From Calliopsis andreniformis (Eukaryota; Arthropoda; Insecta; Hymenoptera; Andrenidae), in assembly GCF_051401765.1 (NCBI RefSeq), contig NW_027480493.1:1674001-1738000 (forward strand): a stretch of DNA of 64,000 nt, in the 5' to 3' direction. Below are positions 40,440 to 54,500 of this stretch, piece by piece (the stretch's first letter is position 1; every line of letters starts with the position of its first letter). Below the pieces are notes generated by a model. That model saw only the letters and a program-made list of their open reading frames with translations, was not told where the DNA came from and searched no databases. A program made the translations under genes and the position numbers.

Positions 40440-42945
40440 GGATTGAGGATTGAGGATACAAGATTGAGTATTGAGGATTGAAGACTGAGGATTGAGGATT
40501 GAGGATTGAGGATTGAGGGTTGGAGATTGAGTACTGAGGATTGAAGATTAAGATTGACGATTGAGGATTGAGGATTGAGGATTGAGGATTGAGGATTGAG
40601 GATTGAAGATTGAGGATTGCGTATTGAGGATAGAACATTGAGGATTGAGGATTGAGTATTGAGGATTGAGGATTGAGGATTGAAGATTGAATATTGATGA
40701 CTGAAGATTGCGGATCGAGGATTGAGGGTTGTGGATTGAGGACGAGGACTGAGGGTTGAGTATTGATGTTTGAGGTCTGAGGATTGAGGATTGAGGATTG
40801 AGAATTGAGGATTGAGGATTGAGGATTGAAGATTGAGGATTGGGTGTTGAAGATTGAAGAATGAGGATTGAGGATTGAGGATTGAGTATTGAGGATTGAG
40901 GATTGAGGATTGAGCATTGAGGATTGAGGATTGCGGATAGAAGATTGAGGATTGGGTATTGCGGATTGATCATTGAGGATTGAGGAATGAGGATTGAGGA
41001 TTGAGGACTGAAGATTGAATATTGATGATTGAATATTGAGGATTGAGGATTGATGGTTGTGGATTGAGGACGAGGACTGAGGGTTGAGTATTGCTGTTTG
41101 AGGTCTGAGGATTGAGGATTGAGGATTGAGAATTGAGGATTGAGGATTGAGGATTGAAGATTGAGAATTGGGTATTCAGGATTGAAGAATGAGGATTGAG
41201 GATTGAGGATTGAGTATTGAGGATTGAAGACTGAGTGTTGAGGGTTGAGTGATGAGAATTGATGTTTGTGGATAGAGATTTGAAGATTGCAGATTGAGTA
41301 TTGAGTATAGAAAACTGTGAATTGATGATATTCTCTTGAGGATTGAGGATTGACAACTGATTGTTGAGGACTGAGGGCTGAAGGTTGAGGATTCAGGATT
41401 GAGGATTCAGGATTGTGGATTGAGGATTGAGGATTGAGAATTGAAGATTGAGGATTGAGTATTGGGGGTTGTGGATTGAGGACGAGGACTGAGGTTTGAG
41501 TATTGATGTTTGAGGTCTGAGGATTGAGGGTTGAGGATTGAGAATTAAGGATTGAGGATTGAAGATTGAGGACTGGGTACTGAGGATTGAAGAATGAGGA
41601 TTGAGTATTGAGTATTGAGGATTGAGGATTGAGGATTGAGGATTGAAGATTGAGGATTAGGTATTGAGGATTGAAGAATGAGGATTGAGTATTGAGTATT
41701 GAGGATTGAGGATTGAAGATTGAGTATTGAGGATTGAAGATTGACGATTGAGGATTGAGGATTGAGGATTGAGGATTGAGGATTGAGGATTGAGGATTGA
41801 AGATTGAGTATTGGGTATTGAAGATTGAGGATTGAGGATTGAGGATTGTGGATTGAGGATTGAAGATTGAGTACTGAGGATTGAAGATTAAGATTGAGGA
41901 TTGCGGATTGAGGATTGAGGATTGAGGATTGAGGATTGAGGATTGAAGATTGAGTATTGAGGATTGAAGATTGAGGATTGAGGATTGAGGATTGAGGATT
42001 GAGGATTGAGGATTGAAGATTGAGGATTGAAGATTGAGGATTGAGGATTGAGGATTGAGGATTGAGGATTGAGGATTGAGGATTGCGGATAGAAGATTGA
42101 GGATTGGGTATTGCGGATTGAACATTGAGGATTGAGGATTGAGGATTGAGGATTGAGGACTGAAGATTGAATAGTGATGATTGGATATTGAGGATTGAGG
42201 ATTGATGGTTGTGGATTGAGGACGAGGACTGAGGGTTGAGTATTGCTGTTTGAGGTCTGAGGATTGAGGATTGAGGATTGAGAATTGAGGATTGAGGATT
42301 GAGGATTGAAGATTGAGAATTGGGTATTCAGGATTGAAGAATGAGGATTGAGGATTGAGGATTGAGTATTGAGGATTGAAGACTGAGTGTTGAGGGTTGA
42401 GTGATGAGAATTGATGTTTGTGGATAGAGATTTGAAGATTGCAGATTGGGTATTGAGTATTGAAAACTGTGAATTGATGATATTCTCTTGAGGATTGAGG
42501 ATTGACAACTGATTGTTGAGGACTGAGGGCTGAAGGTTGAGGATTCAGGATTGAGGATTCAGGATTGTGGATTGAGGATTGAGGATTGAGAATTGAAGAT
42601 TGAGGATTGAGTATTGGGGGTTGTGGATTGAGGACGAGGACTGAGGTTTGAGTATTGATGTTTGAGGTCTGAGGATTGAGGGTTGAGGATTGAGAATTGA
42701 GGATTGAGGATTGAAGATTGAGGACTGGGTACTGAGGATTGAAGAATGAGGATTGAGTATTGAGTATTGAGGATTGAGGATTGAGGATTGAGGATTGAAG
42801 ATTGAGGATTAGGTATTGAGGATTGAAGAATGAGGATTGAGTATTGAGTATTGAGGATTGAGGATTGAGGATTGAAGATTGAGTATTGAGGATTGAAGAT
42901 TGACGATTGAGGATTGAGGATTGAGGATTGAGGATTGAGGATTGA
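40440..42945 (+). repeat. ~2.8-kb tandem unit, copy 1
   Basis: It matches about 43225-45770. The offset is 2,785 at first, then 2,820 after five extra heptamers in copy 2 near 43660, then 2,827 after one more unit. Landmark pairs are 41249/44069 and 42401/45228. It contains GAGGGTTGGAGATTGAG and TAGAACATTGAGG markers and holds two starts of the 1.16-kb higher-order repeat. The outer edges fall in plain heptamer runs and are uncertain by tens of bases. Confidence 0.82.
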
Positions 42946-45335
42946 AGATTGAGGATTGGGTATTGAGGATTGAAGAATGAGGATTGAGTATTGAGTATTG
43001 AGGATTGAGGATTGAAGATTGAGTATTGAGGATTGAAGATTGACGATTGAGTATTGATGATTGAGGATTGAGGATTGAGGATTGAGGATTGAGGATTGAA
43101 GATTGAGTATTGGGGATTGAAGATTGAGGATTGAGGATTGAGGATTGTGGATTGAGGATTGAAGATTGAGTACTGAGGTTTGAAGATTAAGATTGAGGAT
43201 TGAGGATTGAGGATTGAGGATTGAGGATTGAGGATTGAGGATACAAGATTGTGTATTGAGGATTGAAGACTGAGGATTGAGGATTGAGGATTGAGGATTG
43301 AGGGTTGGAGATTGAGTACTGAGGATTGAAGATTAAGATTGACGATTGAGGATTGAGGATTGAGGATTGAGGATTGAGGATTGAGGATTGAAGATTGAGG
43401 ATTGCGTATTGAGGATAGAACATTGAGGATTGAGGATTGAGTATTGAGGATTGAGGATTGAGGATTGAAGATTGAATATTGATGATTGAAGATTGCGGAT
43501 CGAGGATTGAGGGTTGTGGATTGAGGACGAGGACTGAGGGTTGAGTATTGATGTTTGAGGTCTGAGGATTGAGGATTGAGGATTGAGAATTGAGGATTGA
43601 GGATTGAGGATTGAAGATTGAGGATTGGGTGTTGAAGATTGAAGAATGAGGATTGAGGATTGAGGATTGAGGATTGAGGATTGAAGATTGAGTATTGAGG
43701 ATTGAATATTGAGGATTGAGGATTGAGGATTGAGCATTGAGGATTGAGGATTGCGGATAGAAGATTGAGGATTGGGTATTGCGGATTGATCATTGAGGAT
43801 TGAGGATTGAGGATTGAGGATTGAGGACTGAAGATTGAATATTGATGATTGAATATTGAGGATTGAGGATTGATGGTTGTGGATTGAGGACGAGGACTGA
43901 GGGTTGAGTATTGCTGTTTGAGGTCTGAGGATTGAGGATTGAGGATTGAGAATTGAGGATTGAGGATTGAGGATTGAAGATTGAGAATTGGGTATTCAGG
44001 ATTGAAGAATGAGGATTGAGGATTGAGGATTGAGTATTGAGGATTGAAGACTGAGTGTTGAGGGTTGAGTGATGAGAATTGATGTTTGTGGATAGAGATT
44101 TGAAGATTGCAGATTGAGTATTGAGTATTGAAAACTGTGAATTGATGATATTCTCTTGAGGATTGAGGATTGACAACTGATTGTTGAGGACTGAGGGCTG
44201 AAGGTTGAGGATTCAGGATTGAGGATTCAGGATTGTGGATTGAGGATTGAGGATTGAGAATTGAAGATTGAGGATTGAGTATTGGGGGTTGTGGATTGAG
44301 GACGAGGACTGAGGTTTGAGTATTGATGTTTGAGGTCTGAGGATTGAGGGTTGAGGATTGAGAATTGAGGATTGAGGATTGAAGATTGAGGACTGGGTAC
44401 TGAGGATTGAAGAATGAGGATTGAGTATTGAGTATTGAGGATTGAGGATTGAGGATTGAGGATTGAAGATTGAGGATTAGGTATTGAGGATTGAAGAATG
44501 AGGATTGAGTATTGAGTATTGAGGATTGAGGATTGAAGATTGAGTATTGAGGATTGAAGATTGACGATTGAGGATTGAGGATTGAGGATTGAGGATTGAG
44601 GATTGAGGATTGAGGATTGAAGATTGAGTATTGGGTATTGAAGATTGAGGATTGAGGATTGAGGATTGTGGATTGAGGATTGAAGATTGAGTACTGAGGA
44701 TTGAAGATTAAGATTGAGGATTGAGGATTGAGGATTGAGGATTGAGGATTGAGCATTGAGGATTGAGGATTGAAGATTGAGTATTGAGGATTGAAGATTG
44801 AGGATTGAGGATTGAGGATTGAGGATTGAGGATTGAGGATTGAAGATTGAGGATTGAAGATTGAGGATTGAGGATTGAGGATTGAGGATTGAGGATTGAG
44901 GATTGAGGATTGCGGATAGAAGATTGAGGATTGGGTATTGCGGATTGAACATTGAGGATTGAGGATTGAGGATTGAGGATTGAGGACTGAAGATTGAATA
45001 GTGATGATTGGATATTGAGGATTGAGGATTGATGGTTGTGGATTGAGGACGAGGACTGAGGGTTGAGTATTGCTGTTTGAGGTCTGAGGATTGAGGATTG
45101 AGGATTGAGAATTGAGGATTGAGGATTGAGGATTGAAGATTGAGAATTGGGTATTCAGGATTGAAGAATGAGGATTGAGGATTGAGGATTGAGTATTGAG
45201 GATTGAAGACTGAGTGTTGAGGGTTGAGTGATGAGAATTGATGTTTGTGGATAGAGATTTGAAGATTGCAGATTGGGTATTGAGTATTGAAAACTGTGAA
45301 TTGATGATATTCTCTTGAGTATTGAGGATTGACAA
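40548..45335 (-). other. Longest minus-strand open frame (1,595 codons): repeat artefact, not a gene
   Basis: Translated on the minus strand, this stretch gives only variants of SILNPQS, a seven-residue repeat, from end to end. A perfect repeat of the heptamer has no stop codon in any minus-strand frame. All three frames encode the same seven residues in rotated order, because 21 bases hold three units. Stops arise only in variants with TCA, TTA or CTA on the + strand, such as ATTCAGG, GATTAAG or TTCTATT. The + strand consensus has TGA in every frame. The ATG comes from GAACATTGAGG-type variants in plain repeat or landmark DNA. I see no recognisable domain, signal peptide or compositional boundary. 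The many shorter minus-strand frames in the window have the same cause. Confidence 0.9.
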
Positions 45336-45770
45336 CTGATTGTTGAGGACTGAGGGCTGAAGGTTGAGGATTCAGGATTGAGGATTCAGGATTGTGGATT
45401 GAGGATTGAGGATTGAGAATTGAAGATTGAGGATTGAGTATTGGGGGTTGTGGATTGAGGACGAGGACTGAGGTTTGAGTATTGATGTTTGAGGTCTGAG
45501 GATTGAGGGTTGAGGATTGAGAATTGAGGATTGAGGATTGAAGATTGAGGACTGGGTACTGAGGATTGAAGAATGAGGATTGAGTATTGAGTATTGAGGA
45601 TTGAGGATTGAGGATTGAGGATTGAAGACTGAGGATTAGGTATTGAGGATTGAAGAATGAGGATTGAGTATTGAGTATTGAGGATTGAGGATTGAGGATT
45701 GAAGATTGAGTATTGAGGATTGAAGATTGACGATTGAGGATTGAGGATTGAGGATTGAGGATTGAGGATT
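43225..45770 (+). repeat. ~2.8-kb tandem unit, copy 2
   Basis: Partner of 40440-42945. About 250 bp of related but not matching heptamers separate the two. This copy also resembles 52.6-54.5 kb at an offset of 9,570 (landmarks 44069/53639), so the same unit was carried to a third place in the window and a fourth near 62.5-64 kb (offset a further 9,733). Confidence 0.82.
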
Positions 45771-46386
45771 GAGGATTGAGGATTGAAGATTGAGTATTGG
45801 GTATTGAAGATTGAGGATTGAGGATTGAGGATTGTGGATTGAGGATTGAAGATTGAGTACTGAGGATTGAAGATTAAGATTGAGGATTGAGGATTGAGGA
45901 TTGAGGAGTGAGGATTGAGGATTGAGGATTGAAGATTGAGTATTGAGGATTGAAGATTGAGGATTGAGGATTGAGGATTGAGGATTGAGGATTGAAGATT
46001 GAGTATTGAGGATTGAAGATTGAGGATTGAGGATTGAGTATTGAGGATTGAGGATTGAGGATTGAGGATTGCGGATAGAAGATTGAGGATTGGGTATTGC
46101 GGATTGAACATTGAGGATTGAGGATTGAGGATTGGGGATTGAGGACTGAAGATTGAATAGTGATGATTGAATATTGAGGATTGAGGATTGATGGTTGTGG
46201 ATTGAGGACGAGGACTGCGGGTTGACTACTGCTGTTTGAGGTCTGAGGATTGAGGATTGAGGATTGAGAATTGAGGATTGAGGATTGAGGATTGAAGATT
46301 GAGAATTGGGTATTGAGGATTGAAGAATGAGGATTGAGGATTGAGGATTGAGGATTGAGGATTGAAGACTGAGTGCTGAGGTTTGA
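44069..46386 (+). repeat. Two adjacent 1,159-bp higher-order repeat units
   Basis: Landmarks at 44069, 45228 and 46387 are spaced exactly 1,159 bp apart twice, so this is a genuine head-to-tail pair. The related stretch at 53639-55419 has one unit fewer (landmarks 53639, 54791, 55419). The offset between the regions therefore changes from 9,570 to 8,404 across it. This loss or gain of one whole higher-order unit is a standard outcome of unequal exchange. Confidence 0.85.
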
Positions 46387-49300
46387 GTGATGAGAATTGA
46401 TGTTTGTGGATAGAGGTTTGAAGATTGCAGATTGAGTATGGAGTATTGAAGACTGTGAATTGATGATATTCTCTTGAGGATTGAGGATTGACAACTGATT
46501 GTTGAGGACTGAGGGCTGAAGGTTGAGGATACAGGATTGAGGATTCAGGACTGTGGATTGAGGATTGAGGATTGAGAATTGAAGATTGAGGATTGAGTAT
46601 TGGGGGTTGTGGATTCAGGACGAGGACTGAGGGTTGAGTATTGATGTTTGACGTCTGAGGATTGAGGGTTGAGGATTGAGAATTGAGGATTGAGGATTGA
46701 AGATTGAGGATTGGGTATTGAGGATTGAAGAATGAGGATTGAGTACTGAGTATTGAGGATTGAGGATTGAAGATTGAGTATTGAGCATTGAATATTGACG
46801 ATTGAGGATTGAGGATTGAGGATTGAGGATTGAGGATTGAGGATTGAGGATTGAAGATTGAGTATTGAGGATTGAAGATTGAGGATTGAGGATTGAGGTT
46901 TGAGGATTGAGGATTGAAGATTGAGTACTGAGGATTGAAGATTAAGATTGAGGATTGATGATTGAGGATTGAGGATTGAAGGTTGAGGATTGGGGACTGA
47001 GTATTGAGGGTTGAGTGATGAGAATTGATGCTTGTGGATAGAGGTCTGAAGATTGCAGATTGAGTATTGAGTATTGAAAACTGTGAATTGAGGATATTCT
47101 ATTGAGGATTGAGGATTGACAACTGATTGTTGAGGACTTAGGGCTGAAGATTGAGGATTCAAGGTTGAGGATTCAGGATTGATGTTTGAGGACTGAGGAT
47201 TGAGGATTGAGGATTGAGGATTGAGGATTGAGGATTGAAGACTGAGGATTGGGTATTGAGGATTGAACATTGAGGATTGAGTGTTGAGGATAGAGGATTG
47301 AGGATTGAGGATTGAAGGTTGAATATTAATGACTGTATATTGAGGATTGAGGATTGAGGGTTGTGGATTGAGGACGAGGACTGAGGGTTGAGTATTGATG
47401 TTTGAAGTCTGAGGATTCAGGATTGAAGATTGAGTATTGAGGATAGAAGATTGAGGATTGAGGATTGTCGATTAAGGATTGAGGATGAGGTCTGAGGGTT
47501 GAGGATTGAGGTTTGAGGACTGAGGACTGAGGATTGAGGATTGAGAATTGAGGATTGAGGATTGAGGATTGAAGATTGATGATTGGGTATTGAGGATTGA
47601 AGAATGAGGATTGAGGATTGAGGATTGAGGATTGAGGATTGAAGATTGAGTATTGAGCATTGAAGCATGACGATTGAGGATTGAGGATTGAGGATTGAGG
47701 ATTGAGGATGGAGGACTGAAGATTGAGTATTGAGGATTGAAGATTGAGGATCGAGGATTGAGGATTGAGGATTGAGGATAGAGGATTGAAGAATGAGGAT
47801 TGAGGATTGAGGATTGAGGATTGAGGATTGAGGATTGAGGATTGGTGATTGAGGATTGCGAATTGAAGATTCAGTATTAAGGATTGAAGATTCAAAATTG
47901 AGGATGAGGATTGAACATTGAGTACTGAGTGTTGAGGGTTGAGTGATGAGAATTTAGGTTTCTGGATACAGATTTGAAGATTGCAGATTGAGTATTGGGT
48001 ATTGAAAATTGTGAATTGATGATATTCTATTGAGGATTGAGGATTGACAACTGAATGTTGAGGACTGAGGTCTGAAGATTGAGGTTTCAGGATTGAGGAT
48101 TCAGAATTGAGGTTTGAGGACTGAGGATTGAGGATTGAAGATTGAGTATTGAGGATTGAAGATTGAGGGTTGAGGATTGAGGATTGAGGATTGAGGATGA
48201 GGGCTGAGGGGTGAGGATTGAGGTTTGAGGACTAAGGACAGAGGATTGAGGATTGAGAATTGAGGATTGAGGATTGAGGATTGAAGATTGATAATTGGGT
48301 ATTGGGGATCGAAGAATGAGGATTGAGGATTGAGGTGTGAGTATTGAGGATAGAAGATTGAGTATTGAGGATTGAAGATTGACGATTGAGGATTGAGGAT
48401 TGAGGATTGAGGATTGAGGATTGAGGGTTGAGGATTGAAGATTCAGTATTGAGGATTGACGATTGAGGATTGAGGATTGAGTATTGACGATTGAGGATTG
48501 CAGACTGAGTATTGAGGATTGACGATGGGAGGATTGAGGATTGCGGATAGAAGATTGAGAATTGGGGACTGAGGATTCAAGATTGAGGATCGATGATTGA
48601 GAATTGAGGATTGAAGATTGATAATTGAGGATTCAGGATTGAAGATTGAGTATTGAGGATAGAAGATTGAGGATTAAGGATTGTCGATTAAGGATTGAGG
48701 ATGAGGGCTGAGGGTTGAGGATTGAGGTTTGAGGACTGAGGACTGAGGATTGAGGATTGAGAATTGAGGATTGAGTATTGAGGATTGAAGATTGAGGATT
48801 GGGTATTGAGGATTGAAGAATGAGGATTGAGGATTGAGGATTGAGGATTGAGGATTGAAGATTGAGTATTGAGCATTGAAGCCTGACGATTGAGGATTCA
48901 GGATTGAGGATTGAGGATTGAGGATTGAGGATGGAGGATTGAAGATTGAGTATTGAGGATCGAAGATTGGGGATCGAGGACTGAGGATTGAGGATTGAAG
49001 GTTGAGGATTGAAGAATGAGGATTGAGGATTGAAGATTGAGTATTGAGGATTGAAGATTGAGGATTGAGGATTGAGGATTCAGCATTGAGTATTGAAGAT
49101 TGAGTACTGAGGATTGAAGATTAAGGTTGAGGATTGAGGATTGAGGGTTGAGGATTGAGGATTGAGGATTGAAGGTTGAGGATTGCGTATTGAGGATAGA
49201 GCATTGAGGATTGAGTATTGAGTATTGAGGATTGAGGATTGAGGATTGAAGATTGAATATTGATGATTGAAGGTTGAGGATCGAGGATTGAGGGTTGTGG

Positions 49301-52300
49301 ATTGAGTACGAGGACTGAGGGTTGAGTATTGATGGTTGAGGTCTGAGGGTTGAGGATTGAGGATTGAGGATTGATGATTGAGGATTCAGGATTGAGGATT
49401 GTAGATTGAGGATTGGGTATTGAGGATTGAAGAATGAGGATTGAGGATTGAGGGTTGAGGATTGAGGATTGAAGATTGAGTATTGAGGATTGAAGGTTGA
49501 CGATTGAGGATTGAGGATTGAGGATTGAGTATTGAGGATTGAGGATTGAGGATTGAAGGTTGAGTATTGAGGATTGAAGATTGAGGATTGTGGATGGAGG
49601 ATTGACGATTGAGGATTGAAGATTGAGGATTGAGGATTGAGGATTGAGGATTGAGGATTGAAGATTGAGGATTGGGTATTGATGATTGAAGAATGAGTAT
49701 TGAGTATTGAGTATTGAGGATTGAGGATTGAAGATTGAGTATTGAGGATTGAAGATTGACGATTGAGGATTGAGGATTGAGGATTGAGGATTGAGGATTG
49801 AGGATTGAGGATTGAAGATTGAGTATTGGGGATTGAAGATTGAGGATTGAGGATTGAGGATTGAGGATTGAGGATTGAAGATTGAGTACTGAGGATTGAA
49901 GATTAAGATTGAGGATTGAGGATTGAGGATTGAGGATACAAGATTGAGTATTGAGGATTGAAGATTGAGGATTGAGGATTGAGGATTGAGGATTGAGGAT
50001 TGGAGATTGAGTACTGAGGATTGAAGATTATGATTGACGATTGAGGATTGAGGATTGAGGATTGAGGATTGAGGATTGAGGATTGAAGATTGAGGATTGC
50101 GTATTGAGGATAGAACATTGAGGATAGAGGATTGAGTATTGAGGATTGAGGATTGAGGATTTAAGATTGAATATTGATGATTGAAGATTGAGGATCGAGG
50201 ATTGAGAGTTGTGGATTGAGGACGAGGACTGAGGGTTGAGTATTGATGTTTGAGGTCTGAGGATTGAGGATTGAGGATTGAGAATTGAGGATTGAGGATT
50301 GAGGATTGAAGATTGAGGATTGGGTGTTGAAGATTGAAGAATGAGGATTGAGGATTGAGGATTGAGGATTGAGGATTGAGGATTGAAGATTGAGTATTGG
50401 GGATTGAATATTGAGGATTGAGGATTGAGGATTGAGCATTGAGGATTGAGGATTGCGGATAGAAGATTGAGGATTGGGTATTGCGGATTGAACATTGAGG
50501 ATTGAGGATTGAGGATTGAGGATTGAGGACTGAAGATTGAATATTGATGATTGAATATTGAGGATTGAGGATTGATGGTTGTGGATTGAGGACGAGGACT
50601 GAGGGTTGAGTATTGCTGTTTGAGGTCTGAGGATTGAGGATTGAGGATTGAGAATTGAGGATTGAGGATTGAGGATTGAGGATTGAAGATTGAGAATTGG
50701 GAATTCAGGATTGAAGAATGAGGATTGAGGATTGAGGATTGAGTATTGAGGATTGAAGACTGAGTGTTGAGGGTTGAGTGATGAGAATTGATGTTTGTGG
50801 ATAGAGATTTGAAGATTGCAGATTGAGTATTGAGTATTGAAAACTGTGAATTGATGATATTCTCTTGAGGATTGAGGATTGACAACTGATTGTTGAGGAC
50901 TGAGGGCTGAAGGTTGAGGATTCAGGATTGAGGATTCAGGATTGTGGATTGAGGATTGAGGATTGAGAATTGAAGATTGAGGATTGAGTATTGGGGGTTG
51001 TGGATTGAGGTCGAGGACTGAGGGTTGAGTATTGATGTTTGAGGTCTGAGGATTGACGGTTGAGGATTGAGAATTGAGGATTGAGGATTGAAGATTGAGG
51101 ATTGGGTACTGAGGATTGAAGAATGAGGATTGAGTATTGAGTATTGAGGATTGAGGATTGAGGATTGAGGATTGAAGCTTGAGGATTAGGTATTGAGGAT
51201 TGAAGAATGAGGATTGAGTATTGAGTATTGAGGATTGAGGATTGAAGATTGAGTATTGAGGATTGAAGATTGACGATTGAGGATTGAGGATTGAGGATTG
51301 AGGATTGAGGATTGAGGATTGAAGATTGAGTATTGGGTATTGAAGATTGAGGATCGACGATTGAGGATTGTGGATTGAGGATTGAAGATTGAGTACTGAG
51401 GATTGAAGATTAAGATTGAGGATTGAGGATTGAGGATTGAGGATTGAGGATTGAGGATTGAAGATTGAGTATTGAAGATTGAAGATTGAGGATTGAGGAT
51501 TGAGGATTGAGGATTGAGGATTGAAGATTGAGTATTGAGGATTGAAGATTGAGGATTGAGGATTGAGGATTGAGGATTGAGGATTGCGGATAGAAGATTG
51601 AGGATTGGGTATTGCGGATTGAACATTGAGGATTGAGGATTGAGGATTGAGGATTGAGGACTGAAGATTGAATATTGATGATTGAATATTGAGGATTGAG
51701 GATTGATGGTTGTGGATTGAGGACGAGGACTGAGGGTTGACTACTGCTGTTTGAGGTCTGAGGATTGAGGATTGAGGATTGAGAATTGAGGATTGAGGAT
51801 TGAGCATTGAAGATTGAGAATTGGGTATTGAGGATTGAAGAATGAGGATTGAGGATTGAGGATTGAGGATTGAGGATTGAGGATTGAGTATTGGGGGTTG
51901 TGGATTGAGGACGAGGACTGAGGGTTGAGTATTGATGTTCGAGGTCTGAGGATTAAGGGTTGAGGATTGAGAATTGAGGATTGAGGATTGAAGATTGAGG
52001 ATTGGGTATTGAGGATTGAAGAATGAGGATTGAGTACTGAGTATTGAGGGTTGAGGATTGAAGATTGAGTATTGAGCATTGAATATTGACGATTGAGGAT
52101 TGAGGATTGAGGATTGAGGATTGGGGATTGAGGATTGAGGATTGAAGATTGAGTATTGAGGATTGAAGATTGAGGATTGAGAATTGAGGTTTGAGGATTG
52201 AGGATTGAAGATTGAGTACTGAGGATTGAAGATTAAGATTGAGGATTGATGATTGAGGATTGAGGATTGAAGATTGAGGATTGGGGACTGAGTACTGAGG

Positions 52301-52306
52301 GTTGAG
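44900..52306 (+). repeat. Right member of a ~7.4-kb duplication spaced 16.57-16.58 kb
   Basis: Partner of 28320-35736. It ends abruptly at the 1,398-bp deletion junction at 52306. There the left copy continues into a landmark block (35737) but this one jumps to GTATTGCTGTTTGAGG. Because it includes 49466 onward, its right third also belongs to the 8,335-bp tandem duplication and is repeated again at 57801-60641. Confidence 0.82.
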
Positions 52307-52320
52307 TATTGCTGTTTGAG
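52290..52320 (+). other. 1,398-bp deletion junction in copy 1 of the 8,335-bp duplication
   Basis: Here GACTGAGTACTGAGGGTTGAG is followed directly by TATTGCTGTTTGAGG. In copy 2 the left side continues as TGATGAGAATTG (60641) and the right side follows GGGTTGAG at 62039. Both breakpoints therefore carry GAGGGTTGAG, at least ten bases of homology. The join removes one landmark block and creates a new one-step connection. The size is not a multiple of seven. Confidence 0.85.
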
Positions 52321-52639
52321 GTCTGAGGATTGAGGATTGAGGATTGAGAATTGAGGATTGAGGATTGAGGATTGAGGATTGAGGATTGAGGATTGAGGAT
52401 TGAGGATTGAAGATTGAGTATTGAGGATTGAAGATTGAGGATTGTGGATTGAGGATTGACGATTGAGGATTGAAGATTGAGGATTGAGGATTGAGGATTG
52501 AGGATTGAGGATTGAGGATTGAAGATTGAGGATTGGGTATTGAGGATTGAAGAATGAGGATTGAGTATTGAGTATTGAGGATTGAGGATTGAAGATTGAG
52601 TATTGAGGATTGAAGATTGACGATTGAGTATTGATGATT

Positions 52640-54500
52640 GAGGATTGAGGATTGAGGATTGAGGATTGAGGATTGAAGATTGAGTATTGGGTATTGAAGA
52701 TTGAGGATTGAGGATTGAGGATTGAGGATTGAGGATTGAAGATTGAGTACTGAGGATTGAAGATTAAGATTGAGGATTGAGGATTGAGGATTGAGGATTG
52801 AGGATTGAGGATACAAGATTGAGTATTGAGGATTGAAGACTGAGGATTGAGGATTGAGGATTGAGGATTGAGGGTTGGAGATTGAGTACTGAGGATTGAA
52901 GATTAAGATTGACGATTGAGGATTGAGGATTGAGGATTGAGGATTGAGGATTGAGGATTGAAGATTGAGGATTGCGTATTGAGGATAGAACATTGAGGAT
53001 TGAGGATTGAGTATTGAGGATTGAGGATTGAGGATTGAAGATTGAATATTGATGATTGAAGATTGCGGATCGAGGATTGAGGGTTGTGGATTGAGGACGA
53101 GGACTGAGGGTTGAGTATTGATGTTTGAGGTCTGAGGATTGAGGATTGAGGATTGAGAATTGAGGATTGAGGATTGAGGATTGAAGATTGAGGATTGGGT
53201 GTTGAAGATTGAAGAATGAGGATTGAGGATTGAGGATTGAGGATTGAGTATTGAAGATTGAGTATTGAGGATTGAATATTGAGGATTGAGGATAGAGGAT
53301 TGAGCATTGAGGATTGAGGATTGCGGATAGAAGATTGAGGATTGGGTATTGCGGATTGATCATTGAGGATTGAGGATTGAGGATTGAGGATTGAGGACTG
53401 AAGATTGAATATTGATGATTGAATATTGAGGATTGAGGATTGATGGTTGTGGATTGAGGACGAGGACTGAGGGTTGAGTATTGCTGTTTGAGGTCTGAGG
53501 ATTGAGGATTGAGGATTGAGAATTGAGGATTGAGGATTGAGGATTGAAGATTGAGAATTGGGTATTCAGGATTGAAGAATGAGGATTGAGGATTGAGGAT
53601 TGAGTATTGAGGATTGAAGACTGAGTGTTGAAGGTTGAGTGATGAGAATTGATGTTTGTGGATAGAGATTTGAAGATTGCAGATTGAGTATTGAGTATTG
53701 AAAACTGTGAATTGATGATATTCTCTTGAGGATTGAGGATTGACAACTGATTGTTGAGGACTGAGGGCTGAAGGTTGAGGATTCAGGATTGAGGATTCAG
53801 GATTGTGGATTGAGGATTGAGGATTGAGAATTGAAGATTGAGGATTGAGTATTGGGGGTTGTGGATTGAGGACGAGGACTGAGGTTTGAGTATTGATGTT
53901 TGAGGTCTGAGGATTGAGGGTTGAGGATTGAGAATTGAGGATTGAGGATTGAAGATTGAGGACTGGGTACTGAGGATTGAAGAATGAGGATTGAGTATTG
54001 AGTATTGAGGATTGAGGATTGAGGATTGAGGATTGAAGATTGAGGATTAGGTATTGAGGATTGAAGAATGAGGATTGAGTATTGAGTATTGAGGATTGAG
54101 GATTGAAGATTGAGTATTGAGGATTGAAGATTGACGATTGAGGATTGAGGATTGAGGATTGAGGATTGAGGATTGAGGATTGAGGATTGAAGATTGAGTA
54201 TTGGGTATTGAAGATTGAGGATTGAGGATTGAGGATTGTGGATTGAGGATTGAAGATTGAGTACTGAGGATTGAAGATTAAGATTGAGGATTGAGGATTG
54301 AGGATTGAGGATTGAGGATTGAGGATTGAGGATTGAAGATTGAGTATTGAGGATTGAAGATTGAGGATTGAGGATTGAGGATTGAGGATTGAGGATTGAA
54401 GATTGAGTATTGAGGATTGAAGATTGAGGATTGAGGATTGAGGATTGAGGATTGAGGATTGAGGATTGAGGATTGCGGATAGAAGATTGAGGATTGGGTA
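52640..54500 (+). repeat. Third copy of the ~2.8-kb/1.16-kb unit region
   Basis: It matches about 43070-44940 at an offset of 9,570 (landmarks 44069/53639), then passes into a match with 46.1-47.5 kb at an offset of 8,404 (46387/54791 and 47015/55419). That match ends near 55930, where GACTGAGAATTGAGG replaces GACTGAGGATTGAGG and the sequences separate. The switch of offset equals one higher-order unit (1,166 bp). Confidence 0.78.
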
